Positions 8,967 to 18,298 of a stretch of 64,000 bases of DNA are shown here, in pieces (within the stretch, counting starts at the first letter, position 1; each line of letters opens with the position of its first letter). The DNA is taken from positions 1 through 64,000 of the forward strand of contig JAFGCR010000009.1 in assembly GCA_016932495.1 (NCBI GenBank), written 5' to 3'. The translations under genes and the position numbers were made by a program. The notes below the pieces were generated by a model. That model did no database searches, was not told the origin of the DNA, and saw only the letters and a program-made list of their open reading frames with translations. The DNA is from Candidatus Peregrinibacteria bacterium. GTDB lineage: Bacteria > Patescibacteriota > Gracilibacteria > UM-FILTER-43-11.

Positions 8967-9260
8967 ATGCGTAGAAATTATGAATTTTATGTTTACATAA
9001 TGGCCAGTGAAAGCGGGACTTTGTATGTTGGTTTTACGAATTGTATTGAAGGAAGAGTTTATGAACATAAAAATGATTTAATCGATGGGTTTACCAAAAA
9101 GTATTAATGTCATAAATTGGTTTATTTTGAGGACCATCAGTATGTATTTAATGCGATTGATCGGGAGAAACAAATCAAAAAATGGCGACGCGAAAAAAAG
9201 CAGGATTTAATCAAATCTATCAATCCATCCTGGAAAGATTTGGCGGCTGATTGGCATTAA
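8967..9260 (+). pseudogene. GIY-YIG nuclease ORF interrupted by an in-frame TAA at 9105-9107
   Basis: MRRNYEFYVYIMASESGTLYVGFTNCIEGRVYEHKNDLIDGFTKKY*CHKLVYFEDHQYVFNAIDREKQIKKWRREKKQDLIKSINPSWKDLAADWH. Confidence 0.75.
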
Positions 9261-9261
9261 A

Positions 9262-9297
9262 TAAGGGATTTCTCGACAGGCTCGAAATGACAAAAAG
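9262..9297. repeat. Right arm of GTCATTTCGACC-type inverted repeat
   Basis: AAGGGATTTCTCGACAGGCTCGAAATGACAAAAAG. Confidence 0.75.
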
Positions 9298-9312
9298 AAT
9301 GACCACGATACC

Positions 9313-10104
9313 TTAAATCCTAAAAAACCTTTCCGCATTTTTCGTCGTAACTTCCAAAACTTCATCCACCTTCATCTTCCGCACCTCTGCAATCGTTTTT
9401 GCCACCTCCATCACAAAAGCCGGCTCATTCTTTTTCCCCTTGTATTTTTTAGGCGGCAGGAAAGGGGCGTCCGTTTCGATCATCAGGCGGTTTGCGGGCA
9501 TGTCTTTAATGATCCGCCGAAGCTCTTCATTCCGGTCATACGTGATGATGCCGGTGAAAGAGATCATCAGCCCCAGATCCAGAAATTTAAAGGCTTCCTC
9601 GTAACTTCCGCTGAAGCAGTGCATCACTCCGTTAACGCATTTGGTTTCCTTCAGGGCTTTCAGCATATCGGGAAAAACCCTTGAATTTTCGCCAGCGAAC
9701 TTGCCCGCCCGGCAATGGAGGATAGCAGGTTTTTTCAATTGCCTGGCAATATTGAGCTGGCCGATCAAATAAGCTATCTGGTCTGCATGAGGAAAGCGGT
9801 CATGGTAATAATCCAATCCGATCTCACCGATGCCTACGATTTTTTTTTCGTTTTTGGCATATTCATAAACCTGTTCCAGATCCCGTTCAATATTATCGCC
9901 AAGATCAGTCGGATGGATGCCGGCGGTCGTCCAGATAAAATCATGCTCATCAGTGAGAGGAAGGCATTTCCCCACCTGCTCCAGATTGCAGGCAACGGTG
10001 ATTATTTTTTTTATATTGGCCGAAAGCGCCCGTTTGATGACGGCGGCCTGCATCCGCCTTGGAATAAAATCCAGGTGGCAGTGGGTATCGATGGCGTAAC
10101 TCAT
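9313..10104 (-). CDS. tatD: TatD family hydrolase
   Basis: AIDTHCHLDFI; GIGEIGLDYYHD; METDAPFLPPKKYKGKKNEPAFV. Confidence 0.93.
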   Translation of the reverse strand: MSYAIDTHCHLDFIPRRMQAAVIKRALSANIKKIITVACNLEQVGKCLPLTDEHDFIWTTAGIHPTDLGDNIERDLEQVYEYAKNEKKIVGIGEIGLDYYHDRFPHADQIAYLIGQLNIARQLKKPAILHCRAGKFAGENSRVFPDMLKALKETKCVNGVMHCFSGSYEEAFKFLDLGLMISFTGIITYDRNEELRRIIKDMPANRLMIETDAPFLPPKKYKGKKNEPAFVMEVAKTIAEVRKMKVDEVLEVTTKNAERFFRI

Positions 10105-10108
10105 AAAT

Positions 10109-11269
10109 TTAGACTAATTTTTTCTTCCTCAGATCTTTAAACAATCCAGCCTCATACAAAGCCATTCCACCGAGCCCCATCAGCACCAGGGCGAATTTAA
10201 TGATCCAACCGACGATGGGGATGAGCGTTAAAAGTACATAGATAAGCGCGCCCAAAGAAAAAGAACCAAAAACTCTTAAAAACCCACTTTTATCGGTCAG
10301 CCGGATCAGTTTCATACCGATCATCAGAGTGGCTATAAGTTTCGCGAAAAAGAGGGCGATGAGCCAAAGGGCCATCAAGATGAAAAAGAATACCCAGCCG
10401 ATGCCGGTGATCAGAAAAAGAACGGCAATGATAGGCGTCAGAATCAACACCAGAAAACCGATCCCCACACTTGCCATTGGCTTTTGGTAAACCGTCTGAA
10501 CCGCGTTTGGCATATAAAAACGGAAGAGTGCCAATACGATCAGGCCTGCCAGAAGAAGCGAGAGGAAACTGAAAACAGAAAGGCCTGCTATCACGCTTGA
10601 GACAATCGTTCTGAAATCCTGATTAGTTACGGCAAATTCGGTGGGTTTGTAATCAACGACTCCCATGACCGTTTCTTCATTCACGGTTTTGCTGGGGGCG
10701 GGGGAGCGGTAAAGCAGATTCCCCATCACTTTGCCGTTGGGGCCGAAGGTCAGCTGTTTCACACTGACAAGTGCCACATTCCCTTTGATAATGCTGTTGA
10801 TATACAGATTAGAGGCGGTCCCCTGCAGATTGCCGTTTATCTGGCCGTTAATGACGACATTCCCGCCCGCCACCGTTACATCACTCCCAACAAATCCGCT
10901 TTCCCCAAGTTCAATATTCCCTCCGGCGATAATCAGATCGTCTTTAACGAGTGCGTTCATCATAATATTTCCTCCTACCACGCGCGCGTCATCTCTTACT
11001 TCTCCTTTTATCGTTATTTCTCCTCCGCCCAGCATCAGGTCCTGCGAGACCACCGAATTCACCATTATTCGTCCGCCCCCCAGAATCAGGTCGCCGTTTA
11101 CATTCGATTCCATCTGGATCGTCCCGCCCGCGCCGTAATAGTCGTCGTTGATGGTCTCCGTCGAAAGGATCTCCTCGCCCGCTTCAAAATTCAGGGCGAA
11201 AGCGAGCGTTGGGATCAGAAAAATGGATAGCAGGGCAATAATGAATGGTTTTTTGAATTGCATGGTCAT
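10109..11269 (-). CDS. Membrane protein with N-terminal bactofilin-like (polymer-forming) beta-repeats
   Basis: Repeated NGDLILGGGRIMVNSVVSQDLMLGGGEITIKGEV...; several C-terminal TM segments. Confidence 0.55.
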   Translation of the reverse strand: MTMQFKKPFIIALLSIFLIPTLAFALNFEAGEEILSTETINDDYYGAGGTIQMESNVNGDLILGGGRIMVNSVVSQDLMLGGGEITIKGEVRDDARVVGGNIMMNALVKDDLIIAGGNIELGESGFVGSDVTVAGGNVVINGQINGNLQGTASNLYINSIIKGNVALVSVKQLTFGPNGKVMGNLLYRSPAPSKTVNEETVMGVVDYKPTEFAVTNQDFRTIVSSVIAGLSVFSFLSLLLAGLIVLALFRFYMPNAVQTVYQKPMASVGIGFLVLILTPIIAVLFLITGIGWVFFFILMALWLIALFFAKLIATLMIGMKLIRLTDKSGFLRVFGSFSLGALIYVLLTLIPIVGWIIKFALVLMGLGGMALYEAGLFKDLRKKKLV

Positions 11270-11328
11270 ATTGTATTAAATCCAGATTGATTATAACAAA
11301 TTCAGGAGTTAAGCAAAAATAGTCCCGG

Positions 11329-11413
11329 TGGTGCCCGGGAAAGGACTCGAACCTTCACACCTTACGGTACTAGCTCCTAAGGCTAGCGTGTCTACCAGTT
11401 CCACCACCCGGGC
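11329..11413 (-). tRNA. tRNA-Leu (anticodon TAG)
   Basis: Reverse complement GCCCGGGTGGTGGAACTGGTAGACACGCTAGCCTTAGGAGCTAG...GGTTCGAGTCCTTTCCCGGGCACCA; loop CTTAGGA. Confidence 0.95.
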
Positions 11414-11430
11414 CCGTCGGAATTTTGCGA

Positions 11431-11517
11431 TGGTGCCCAGGAGAGGATTTGAACCTCCACGCTCCGGAGAGCACAGCGCCCTGAACGCTGCGTGTCTACC
11501 AATTCCACCACCTGGGC
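11431..11517 (-). tRNA. tRNA-Leu (anticodon CAG)
   Basis: Reverse complement GCCCAGGTGGTGGAATTGGTAGACACGCAGCGTTCAGGGCGCTG...GGTTCAAATCCTCTCCTGGGCACCA; loop TTCAGGG. Confidence 0.95.
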
Positions 11518-11584
11518 AAAACATAATTACCTAAGCATAACGCGTAAGGATTTTACTTTAAAAAAAGCCTGTTTGCAAATTCAT

Positions 11585-12079
11585 TTACAGCCGTTCTGTT
11601 TCCCGCTGATTCATCACGTTCAGGAGGCTGTCTTCAGCGTCCAGATAATCCGTAAAAAGGATCCCGTTTAAATGGTCGATCTCATGCTGGACCACGCGGG
11701 CGTTAAAGCCTTCCAGTTTCAGGATTCGATCCGTGCCTTTTTCATCCAGGTATTTTACTGTGATTTCATGATAACGCTCCACGTTTCCCCAAATGCCCGG
11801 CAGGCTCAGACATCCTTCTTCACCGACTTCCGTTTTATCCGAATGGTCGATGATTTCCGGATTGATCATCGGGATTAGGTTTTTATTGTTTAAAAGCACC
11901 AGGATCATGCGGACGTTCCGGCCGACCTGAGGAGCTGCCAACCCGACCCCTTTTTCTTCTTTCATACTTTTTTCCATTTCCTTCAGCAGCCTGAGGATCT
12001 TTTTATCGATTGTCTTGATGGGTTCCGATTTTCTGCGGAGGATCTGATTGTCCTGTCCTGTTTCGATGACGAGCGTCAT
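11585..12079 (-). CDS. def: Peptide deformylase
   Basis: GVGLAAPQVG; EEGCLSLPG; QHEIDHLNGILF. Confidence 0.96.
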   Translation of the reverse strand: MTLVIETGQDNQILRRKSEPIKTIDKKILRLLKEMEKSMKEEKGVGLAAPQVGRNVRMILVLLNNKNLIPMINPEIIDHSDKTEVGEEGCLSLPGIWGNVERYHEITVKYLDEKGTDRILKLEGFNARVVQHEIDHLNGILFTDYLDAEDSLLNVMNQRETERL

Positions 12080-12088
12080 AGGCTTTGA

Positions 12089-13181
12089 TTATTGTGTTTT
12101 GGATTGTAACAAATATGCTTCGATAAATAAATCGATGTCGCCATCCATCACCTTATCGACCTGGCTCGTTTCGGCATTGGTCCGATGATCTTTAACCATG
12201 GTATAAGGCTGGAAAACGTAAGAGCGGATCTGGTTGCCCCAGGCGGCTTCTTTATAACCCCCTTTCAGTTCTTCCACGCGCTCTTTTTTTTCTTCCCGCA
12301 TTCTCTGCATCAATTTAGCCCTGAGGACCGAAAGGGCCTGCGCTTTATTCTGGGCTTGCGAGCGCTCATTTTGAGAGGTGACAACAAGTCCTGTGGGCAG
12401 ATGGGTGATGCGGACCGCTGAATCGGTGGTGTTCACATGCTGGCCGCCCGCTCCGCTGGCGCGGAAGGTGTCGATCCTCAAGTCTTTTTCATTGATTTCA
12501 ACACCTTCTTCTTCAGAAAGCACGGGCAGCACTTCAACCAGGGCGAATGAAGTCTGCCGGAGGTTTTTTGCATTAAAGGGCGAAAGGCGCACCAGCCGGT
12601 GGACGCCATGTTCAGCTTTCAGGTAACCGTAGGCCAATATCCCTTTGATTTCAATAGTGGCACTTTTAATGCCCGCTTCAGCCCCCATTGTTTTTTCATG
12701 CACAGCGGCGGTAAAACCATGGTTTTCCGCGTAGCGTAAGTACATCCTCATCAGCATTTCCGTCCAGTCCTGCGCGTCCACACCGCCCGTGCCGGCGGAA
12801 AGGATCAAAATGGCGTCATTTTTGTCATAAGGGCCGCTTAAAAACAATTCAATATGCGCTTTCTGGTGGGCTGACTTCAAGCTTTCTGCCTCCTGCTGAA
12901 AATCCTCCGCTTCTTTCGGCTTATTCTCATCTATCATGTCAGACAATTCTTCCAGATCCGTGCGTTTTTTGCGGATGTCTTCCCACTGATCGCTTAAATT
13001 CGTCCAGTATTTCAGTTCCTTTAAAACCTGTTCCGCTTTTTTACGGTCATTCCAAAAACCCTCCTGGCTCGACTTATCTTCCGCCTTTTTTCGTTTCTTA
13101 CCGGCCTCTAAGGAGTCAAAGATACTGGAGATCTTTATCAATGGCGGAAAAAAGCGCGGTGAGGTCGGTTTTTAAATCCAT
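12089..13181 (-). CDS. prfB: Peptide chain release factor 2, programmed +1 frameshift
   Basis: ASGAGGQHVNTTDSAVRITH; zero-frame MDLKTDLTALFSAIDKDLQYL then TGA at 13116-13118 within CTTTGAC, continuing +1 as DSLEAGKKRKKAED. Confidence 0.93.
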
Positions 13182-13473
13182 TTTAAATCTCCATGGTTAT
13201 GATACGCCTTTAAAATTAACACGCTTACGTGTTTCAAGGCAATACAGACACTAATTTTTGGATGCAAAAAAGAAAAATGTGAAAAAATTTGAAGAAAATC
13301 TAAAAAAATTGCAGAAATACCATCCGTTTTTTCTTTAATTTTTAAACACCCTCACTATTCCAGGGCCGCATCATAACAGCACAAAAAAACTTATTTTTTT
13401 CAAATTTTTCTATCCCAATTTTTCTCAGGTATAGCGGAATAAGGCAGAATTCCATAATTGTTAGGTTAAACCC

Positions 13474-13502
13474 TTGCGCTCTGCTCTAAAATTTGCTATA
13501 AT
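13474..13502 (+). promoter_or_regulatory. Sigma-70-like promoter of the pilus gene cluster
   Basis: TTGCGC-17 nt-TATAAT, 35 nt before the 13537 ATG. Confidence 0.65.
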
Positions 13503-13536
13503 GTATAGATAAATTTCTTTCTAAAACAAAAAACGG

Positions 13537-16050
13537 ATGGCCGACGAAAATAAAATCCAAAACCCCTCTGCAGATCCGGCAAAGATAAAACAGCTCGAAA
13601 TCGACCTGAAAAACGCTTACAAAGAAGAGCGGTTTGAAGATGTCAAAAAACTGGCTGCTGATTTAAAAACGTTAGAGCCGACCAGTCATTTGGCGGAACG
13701 GCTTTTGGAAAAAACGCAAAAGGCGGAAACCGACGCGCTGAAAAAAGCCAATAAAGAAAAGATCAAAGTATGGGAAGTGCAGATCAGGCAGGCGTTCAAG
13801 GTGGGTAATCTGCCGGCTATCGAACAGATCGCCGCGGAGGTCAAAAAAGTAGATCCGGAAAACAAGGTAGTACGTAAGATCGAAGGCCAGATCGACGAGG
13901 CAAGGGCGATGTTAGTGCGCGAAGAGAACAAGGGGAAGATCAAGGCACTCGAGATCGAGATTAAAATGCTGATGAAAATGGACAAATGGAATGATGTGCG
14001 CGCCAGGGCAAATGAATTGCTGGGTTTGGATAAAGGCAGTCGTTTCGCCCTTAAGGCAATCAAAAAAGCAGATAAAACCCAGCCTCAGGCCGTTTCGGCC
14101 GGTGGGGGGGTAACCTCTGCACCCGTTAAAGAACCTGAAAAACCGGCGCCAGCAGTTTCTCCCGCCCCTGTTGTTTTGGTGAAACCGGAAGCTCCGAAGC
14201 CAGAGATAAAGACCGAGACAAAGCCGGTTGAGACAAAAATTCAGGAAGTATCTTCTCCTGTCTCTATGAAAACTGAGGAGAAAAAAGAAGGCCACGAAAT
14301 AAAAAAGACAGAAAAGTCCGGATTTTTTGCCCGTTTGTTTAGTAAAAAAGCAGAAGCAGAAAAAGCCCCCCTTGGCTCTGATAAAAAAGTTCAGGAAACG
14401 CCTCAGAAAAAGGAGGCCGTCAAAAAAGAAGTAAAAAAAGAACCAGTCAAACCTGATCCTGAAAAAATTAAAAAAGAAAAAATCAGCTCCCTGGAGTCCG
14501 AGATGAAACAGGCGTTAAAAGATAAAAATGAATCAGAGGTGAAACGGCTGATGGAAGAAATCAGGGCGCTCGAACCAAAGAGCAAGACCATTGTTAAAGC
14601 GCAGGCCCAGCTAGACAAAGAGAAAGCCAGATTGGAAGCCAGCGCGAAGAAAGAAAAGGTCAACGGGCTGACCAAAGAGCTGAAAAGCGCTCTGAAAAAT
14701 GAGGAATGGAAAAAGGCGGAAGAAAAAGCAGACGAACTTCTGAAAACGGATACAAAAAATAAAACCGCCCTTAAAGCTCTCGAAAAAGCGAAAGCGGCTC
14801 AAAAGGCACCGGAAGCTAAAAAAGAAATAGCCAAAAAACCCGGATTTTTTGCCAGACTTTTTGCGAAAAAACAAAAGGCTCCCGAAAAAACCCCGGAGAT
14901 CAAAAAAGAGGCGGAGAAAAAACCGGTTGTGAAAAAAATGGAAGCAAAGCCTGTGGCAGAACCGGTTAAACCAATGCCCGCTAAAGCCGGGCCTTCGGTT
15001 GTGCCGGTTGTTAACCCCCCCGTCGCTCCTGTTGTTCCGCCGTCCCCGTCCCAAAAACCGGTCACCCCGGCCGCATTCACTCCTCCGCCCAAGCCGATTG
15101 TCGCGGTTCCCCGGAAAGAAGTGGTTAAGGCGGTGGAAAAAACGGAAATGCCAAAGCCGGCGGCCGTTCCTGTACCGTTAGGAATGGCGCAGAAATCTGT
15201 CTTCCCGGAACCGGCCGCTGAGTCCGCCGGAAAGACCGAAGGGGAAAAGGGAAATATTTTTACTAAATTATTCGGTGAAAAGAAAGCGGTTTCACAGAAA
15301 GAAGCGTCCGGAAAATCCATCATCGACACGATTGTTTCTAAGACCGAAGAAGGAAAAAAGGCGGAGCAGAAAGCTAAAAAGAAGCCTGATCTGTACGCGG
15401 ATCATTTTGTCAGGTTCACCACTGTATTTCTGGAATTCAGTGTGGCGTTTATCCTGATCAGCGCCGGTTTCTTTTACGCCCAGAACATCGATACGGAAAA
15501 CCGGGTTTTATCGCTGATCGGCATTGAAGAAAACAACGCGAGCCGTTTATACGCCGCCGCCCAGGAATTGGAAGGCCTGGACAAAGACGAAAAAAAGGTC
15601 AGCAAGGAGATCAAAGAGTATCAGGAGGGGTATACCGATAAAAATAAAGAAGTGGTCCAGAATATTGTTGAAAACCGCCTGGATTGGCCGGACCTGATCA
15701 AGAAACTGAATGAGGTCACGGAATCTGTTTACGAAAAAAATCCGCTTTCCCAGTACGTTCAGTATAACAATTACGCCTATGATGTGGAACGCGGCGAGCT
15801 TCGGGTCAGCGCTACGTTAAGCGACCCCCTGGGAAAAAACCTCACAAAACTCGCGGAATTAGAGGAAGCCTTCCGCTATTTTCCGAAAGACAAAAATGAT
15901 CCGAATGACGAACGGGAGCCGTATTTTTACGGGCTGAAAGATTTTACGTCTTTCTCCAAGACATACAGTAAGACAACCGGCCGTTATATCTCCAACTTCT
16001 CACTCACCCTTTACACAAAACCTCTTGAAGACGGTAAGAAAAAAAAGTAA
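13537..16050 (+). CDS. Lys-rich helical-repeat protein with C-terminal TM and PilN-like region by position
   Basis: Five ~55-aa helical repeats, three F-x-(R/K)-L-F motifs, TM FLEFSVAFILISAGFFYAQ; first gene of the pilO/pilB/pilC/pilin cluster. Confidence 0.45.
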   Translation: MADENKIQNPSADPAKIKQLEIDLKNAYKEERFEDVKKLAADLKTLEPTSHLAERLLEKTQKAETDALKKANKEKIKVWEVQIRQAFKVGNLPAIEQIAAEVKKVDPENKVVRKIEGQIDEARAMLVREENKGKIKALEIEIKMLMKMDKWNDVRARANELLGLDKGSRFALKAIKKADKTQPQAVSAGGGVTSAPVKEPEKPAPAVSPAPVVLVKPEAPKPEIKTETKPVETKIQEVSSPVSMKTEEKKEGHEIKKTEKSGFFARLFSKKAEAEKAPLGSDKKVQETPQKKEAVKKEVKKEPVKPDPEKIKKEKISSLESEMKQALKDKNESEVKRLMEEIRALEPKSKTIVKAQAQLDKEKARLEASAKKEKVNGLTKELKSALKNEEWKKAEEKADELLKTDTKNKTALKALEKAKAAQKAPEAKKEIAKKPGFFARLFAKKQKAPEKTPEIKKEAEKKPVVKKMEAKPVAEPVKPMPAKAGPSVVPVVNPPVAPVVPPSPSQKPVTPAAFTPPPKPIVAVPRKEVVKAVEKTEMPKPAAVPVPLGMAQKSVFPEPAAESAGKTEGEKGNIFTKLFGEKKAVSQKEASGKSIIDTIVSKTEEGKKAEQKAKKKPDLYADHFVRFTTVFLEFSVAFILISAGFFYAQNIDTENRVLSLIGIEENNASRLYAAAQELEGLDKDEKKVSKEIKEYQEGYTDKNKEVVQNIVENRLDWPDLIKKLNEVTESVYEKNPLSQYVQYNNYAYDVERGELRVSATLSDPLGKNLTKLAELEEAFRYFPKDKNDPNDEREPYFYGLKDFTSFSKTYSKTTGRYISNFSLTLYTKPLEDGKKKK

Positions 16051-16083
16051 TCCCTCCTTATTATAAATCTATAATTTAAACGC

Positions 16084-16803
16084 ATGGAACCTGCTAACCC
16101 AACGACACCAAAGGAAACGCCCGATGCGGCTCCGAAAAAATCCCTTTCCAATATTTTTTCCACCCCCTTAGGAACCAAACGGATGGATAAGGCCACTGAA
16201 CTGAAAAAAAAGAATCAGATCAAAGGGTATATCCAGCTGGGGATTTCCGTGGTCGCCCTTGGGCTTTATTCTTTCTTTTTCCTTTATGATCAGGTGCCGG
16301 CGTATCTGGATTTCTCGAATACCTACGCGGCGCTTCAGGAGGATATCGAAGATAAGGAAGTGACGATTGCCAATCTGGAAGAAGAACGTGACGCGCATAA
16401 GGCCGCTTACGACGCCACCTTCAGGGAAGAACAGGCCATCATCAGCACTGTGCTGCCGGAAGAGACGGATAAGCTCGGCGTGATCCGCCTGATGGAAAAT
16501 TTTGCCACCCATTTAAACACCGTTTACCCTCCGTTTGAGTTTACCTCGATCACTTTCAGGGAGCCGGTGAAGGAAGACGGATACACTGTTCTCCCGTTCA
16601 GCACCTCCATCCATGCCAGTACTACGAATTTTGACCGTTTTTTAGGACTGATCAATCTGTCCGGCGGCATCAGTCCGGAAAGTCCCGACCACATCCGCCT
16701 GATGGAAATCTCTAATGTCTCGCTCAATTATCGCGGGGTGGATAAAGAAGGAAAAGATCAGGGAGTGGATTTTAATGTAGAGCTCAAAGCCTATTCACGC
16801 TAA
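16084..16803 (+). CDS. PilO-like type IV pilus assembly protein
   Basis: Single N-terminal TM then coiled coil and ferredoxin-like region; position before pilB. Confidence 0.5.
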   Translation: MEPANPTTPKETPDAAPKKSLSNIFSTPLGTKRMDKATELKKKNQIKGYIQLGISVVALGLYSFFFLYDQVPAYLDFSNTYAALQEDIEDKEVTIANLEEERDAHKAAYDATFREEQAIISTVLPEETDKLGVIRLMENFATHLNTVYPPFEFTSITFREPVKEDGYTVLPFSTSIHASTTNFDRFLGLINLSGGISPESPDHIRLMEISNVSLNYRGVDKEGKDQGVDFNVELKAYSR

Positions 16804-16810
16804 TTTTTAA

Positions 16811-18262
16811 ATGGCCGATATCCAAATCGAAACACCGCCGGTACCGCTTGCGGACCCTTCTGCAGCTGAAACCGCTGCAGCGCCGGCCGCTGGCCAGACT
16901 TCAGCAACCGTGATGGAACCTGTTGTTCCGCAGGCCTCTGAACCTCCGCCGCCTCCCAAAGCGGTGGTGGCCAATTCTGACAATGGTAAGGAGGAAGCGC
17001 CGGCCAAACCAGCGGGGAATGGTGACGTGTCAGCCAATGGCATGATGGAAGCTCTGCAGAACTCCATTATCGCCGGGAACATCCCCCAGATCGTTTTGCA
17101 TATGATCACCTATGCCACCAGTATCGGCGCGAGTGATATCCATATTGAACCTTTGGAAAATATTGTCCGCATCCGTTTCCGTGTGGATGGTGTCCTCCGG
17201 CTGATCATCGAATATCCTTCCAATATCCATCCGGCCGTAGTCTCCCGTGTTAAGATCATGTCCGGCCTTAAGATCGATGAACAGCGCATCCCGCAGGACG
17301 GCCGTATGCAGATCACCACGGAAGACGGCAAGGAACTGGACCTTCGTGTGTCCACCCTGCCCACGGTGAACGGGGAAAAGATCGTCAGCCGTATCCAGGA
17401 TAAATCCAAAACCATTCCCGATCTGCCGAACCTCGGCATCCAAGGGGAAAATATGAAAAAGATGGAGCGGTTCCTTAAGCTCCCCAACGGAGTGATCCTG
17501 GTGACCGGTCCGACGGGTTCCGGAAAGACAAACACCCTTTATTCCACCCTGAGCCGCCTGAACGTCATTGGTGTGAATATCATGACTTTTGAAGATCCTG
17601 TCGAGTATCAGATGGACGGGCTGAGCCAGAGCCAGGTCAAACCCGAGATCGATTATGATTTTGCCTCCGGCCTTCGCACGGCCCTGCGCCAGGACCCGGA
17701 TATCATCATGGTGGGGGAGATCCGCGACCAGGAAACCATCGAGATCGCGATCCGTGCCGCTTTGACAGGCCACCTGGTGCTGTCGACCGTCCATACCAAC
17801 AGCGCGGTGGGCACGCTGACCCGTATCTCGGATATGGGCCTGCCCGGCTATTTAACGGCTTCCGCCATCCGCGGGATCATTGCCCAGCGTCTGGTGCGGC
17901 GGGTTTGTTCTGACTGTAAAGAACTCTATGCCCCTGAAGGAGTATTGCTGACTGAGATTAAAAAGGAATTAGCGGACGTGCGCGAGGGTTATATGGACCC
18001 CAAACTTCTGGAAAACCCCCAGCTGGCCCGCGGAAAAGGATGTGACAAATGCGGCGGCACAGGGAGTAAGGGGCGAATGGGTATTTTTGAGATCATGGAG
18101 ATGGACCGCGATATCGGCGAACTGATTTTAAAAAACGCCACAGATTCGGCATTGATGGATCAGGCCAAAAAAAACGGCATGATCACTTTAAAACAGGACG
18201 GCTACATCAAAGCTCTTCAGGGGGATATTCCTATAGAAGAAGTTTATCGTGTAGTTCAATAA
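16811..18262 (+). CDS. pilB: Type IV pilus / type II secretion ATPase (PilB/GspE family)
   Basis: GVILVTGPTGSGKTNTLYSTL; RTALRQDPDIIMVGEIRDQETIEIAIRAALTGHLVLSTVHTN; CSDC...CDKCGGTGSKGRMGIFEI. Confidence 0.92.
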   Translation: MADIQIETPPVPLADPSAAETAAAPAAGQTSATVMEPVVPQASEPPPPPKAVVANSDNGKEEAPAKPAGNGDVSANGMMEALQNSIIAGNIPQIVLHMITYATSIGASDIHIEPLENIVRIRFRVDGVLRLIIEYPSNIHPAVVSRVKIMSGLKIDEQRIPQDGRMQITTEDGKELDLRVSTLPTVNGEKIVSRIQDKSKTIPDLPNLGIQGENMKKMERFLKLPNGVILVTGPTGSGKTNTLYSTLSRLNVIGVNIMTFEDPVEYQMDGLSQSQVKPEIDYDFASGLRTALRQDPDIIMVGEIRDQETIEIAIRAALTGHLVLSTVHTNSAVGTLTRISDMGLPGYLTASAIRGIIAQRLVRRVCSDCKELYAPEGVLLTEIKKELADVREGYMDPKLLENPQLARGKGCDKCGGTGSKGRMGIFEIMEMDRDIGELILKNATDSALMDQAKKNGMITLKQDGYIKALQGDIPIEEVYRVVQ

Positions 18263-18263
18263 A

Positions 18264-18291
18264 TTTTTAACTATTAACTCTCAACTCTTAA
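18264..18291. repeat. Four tandem heptamers in pilB-pilC gap
   Basis: TTTTTAA CTATTAA CTCTCAA CTCTTAA. Confidence 0.7.
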
Positions 18292-18298
18292 CTAGCTC

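Noticed and set aside
13116-13118. In-frame TGA in the prfB leader as evidence for UGA recoding (code 25)
   Set aside because: Other genes (ruvX, nadE, alr) stop at TGA and the context is the canonical RF2 frameshift site.
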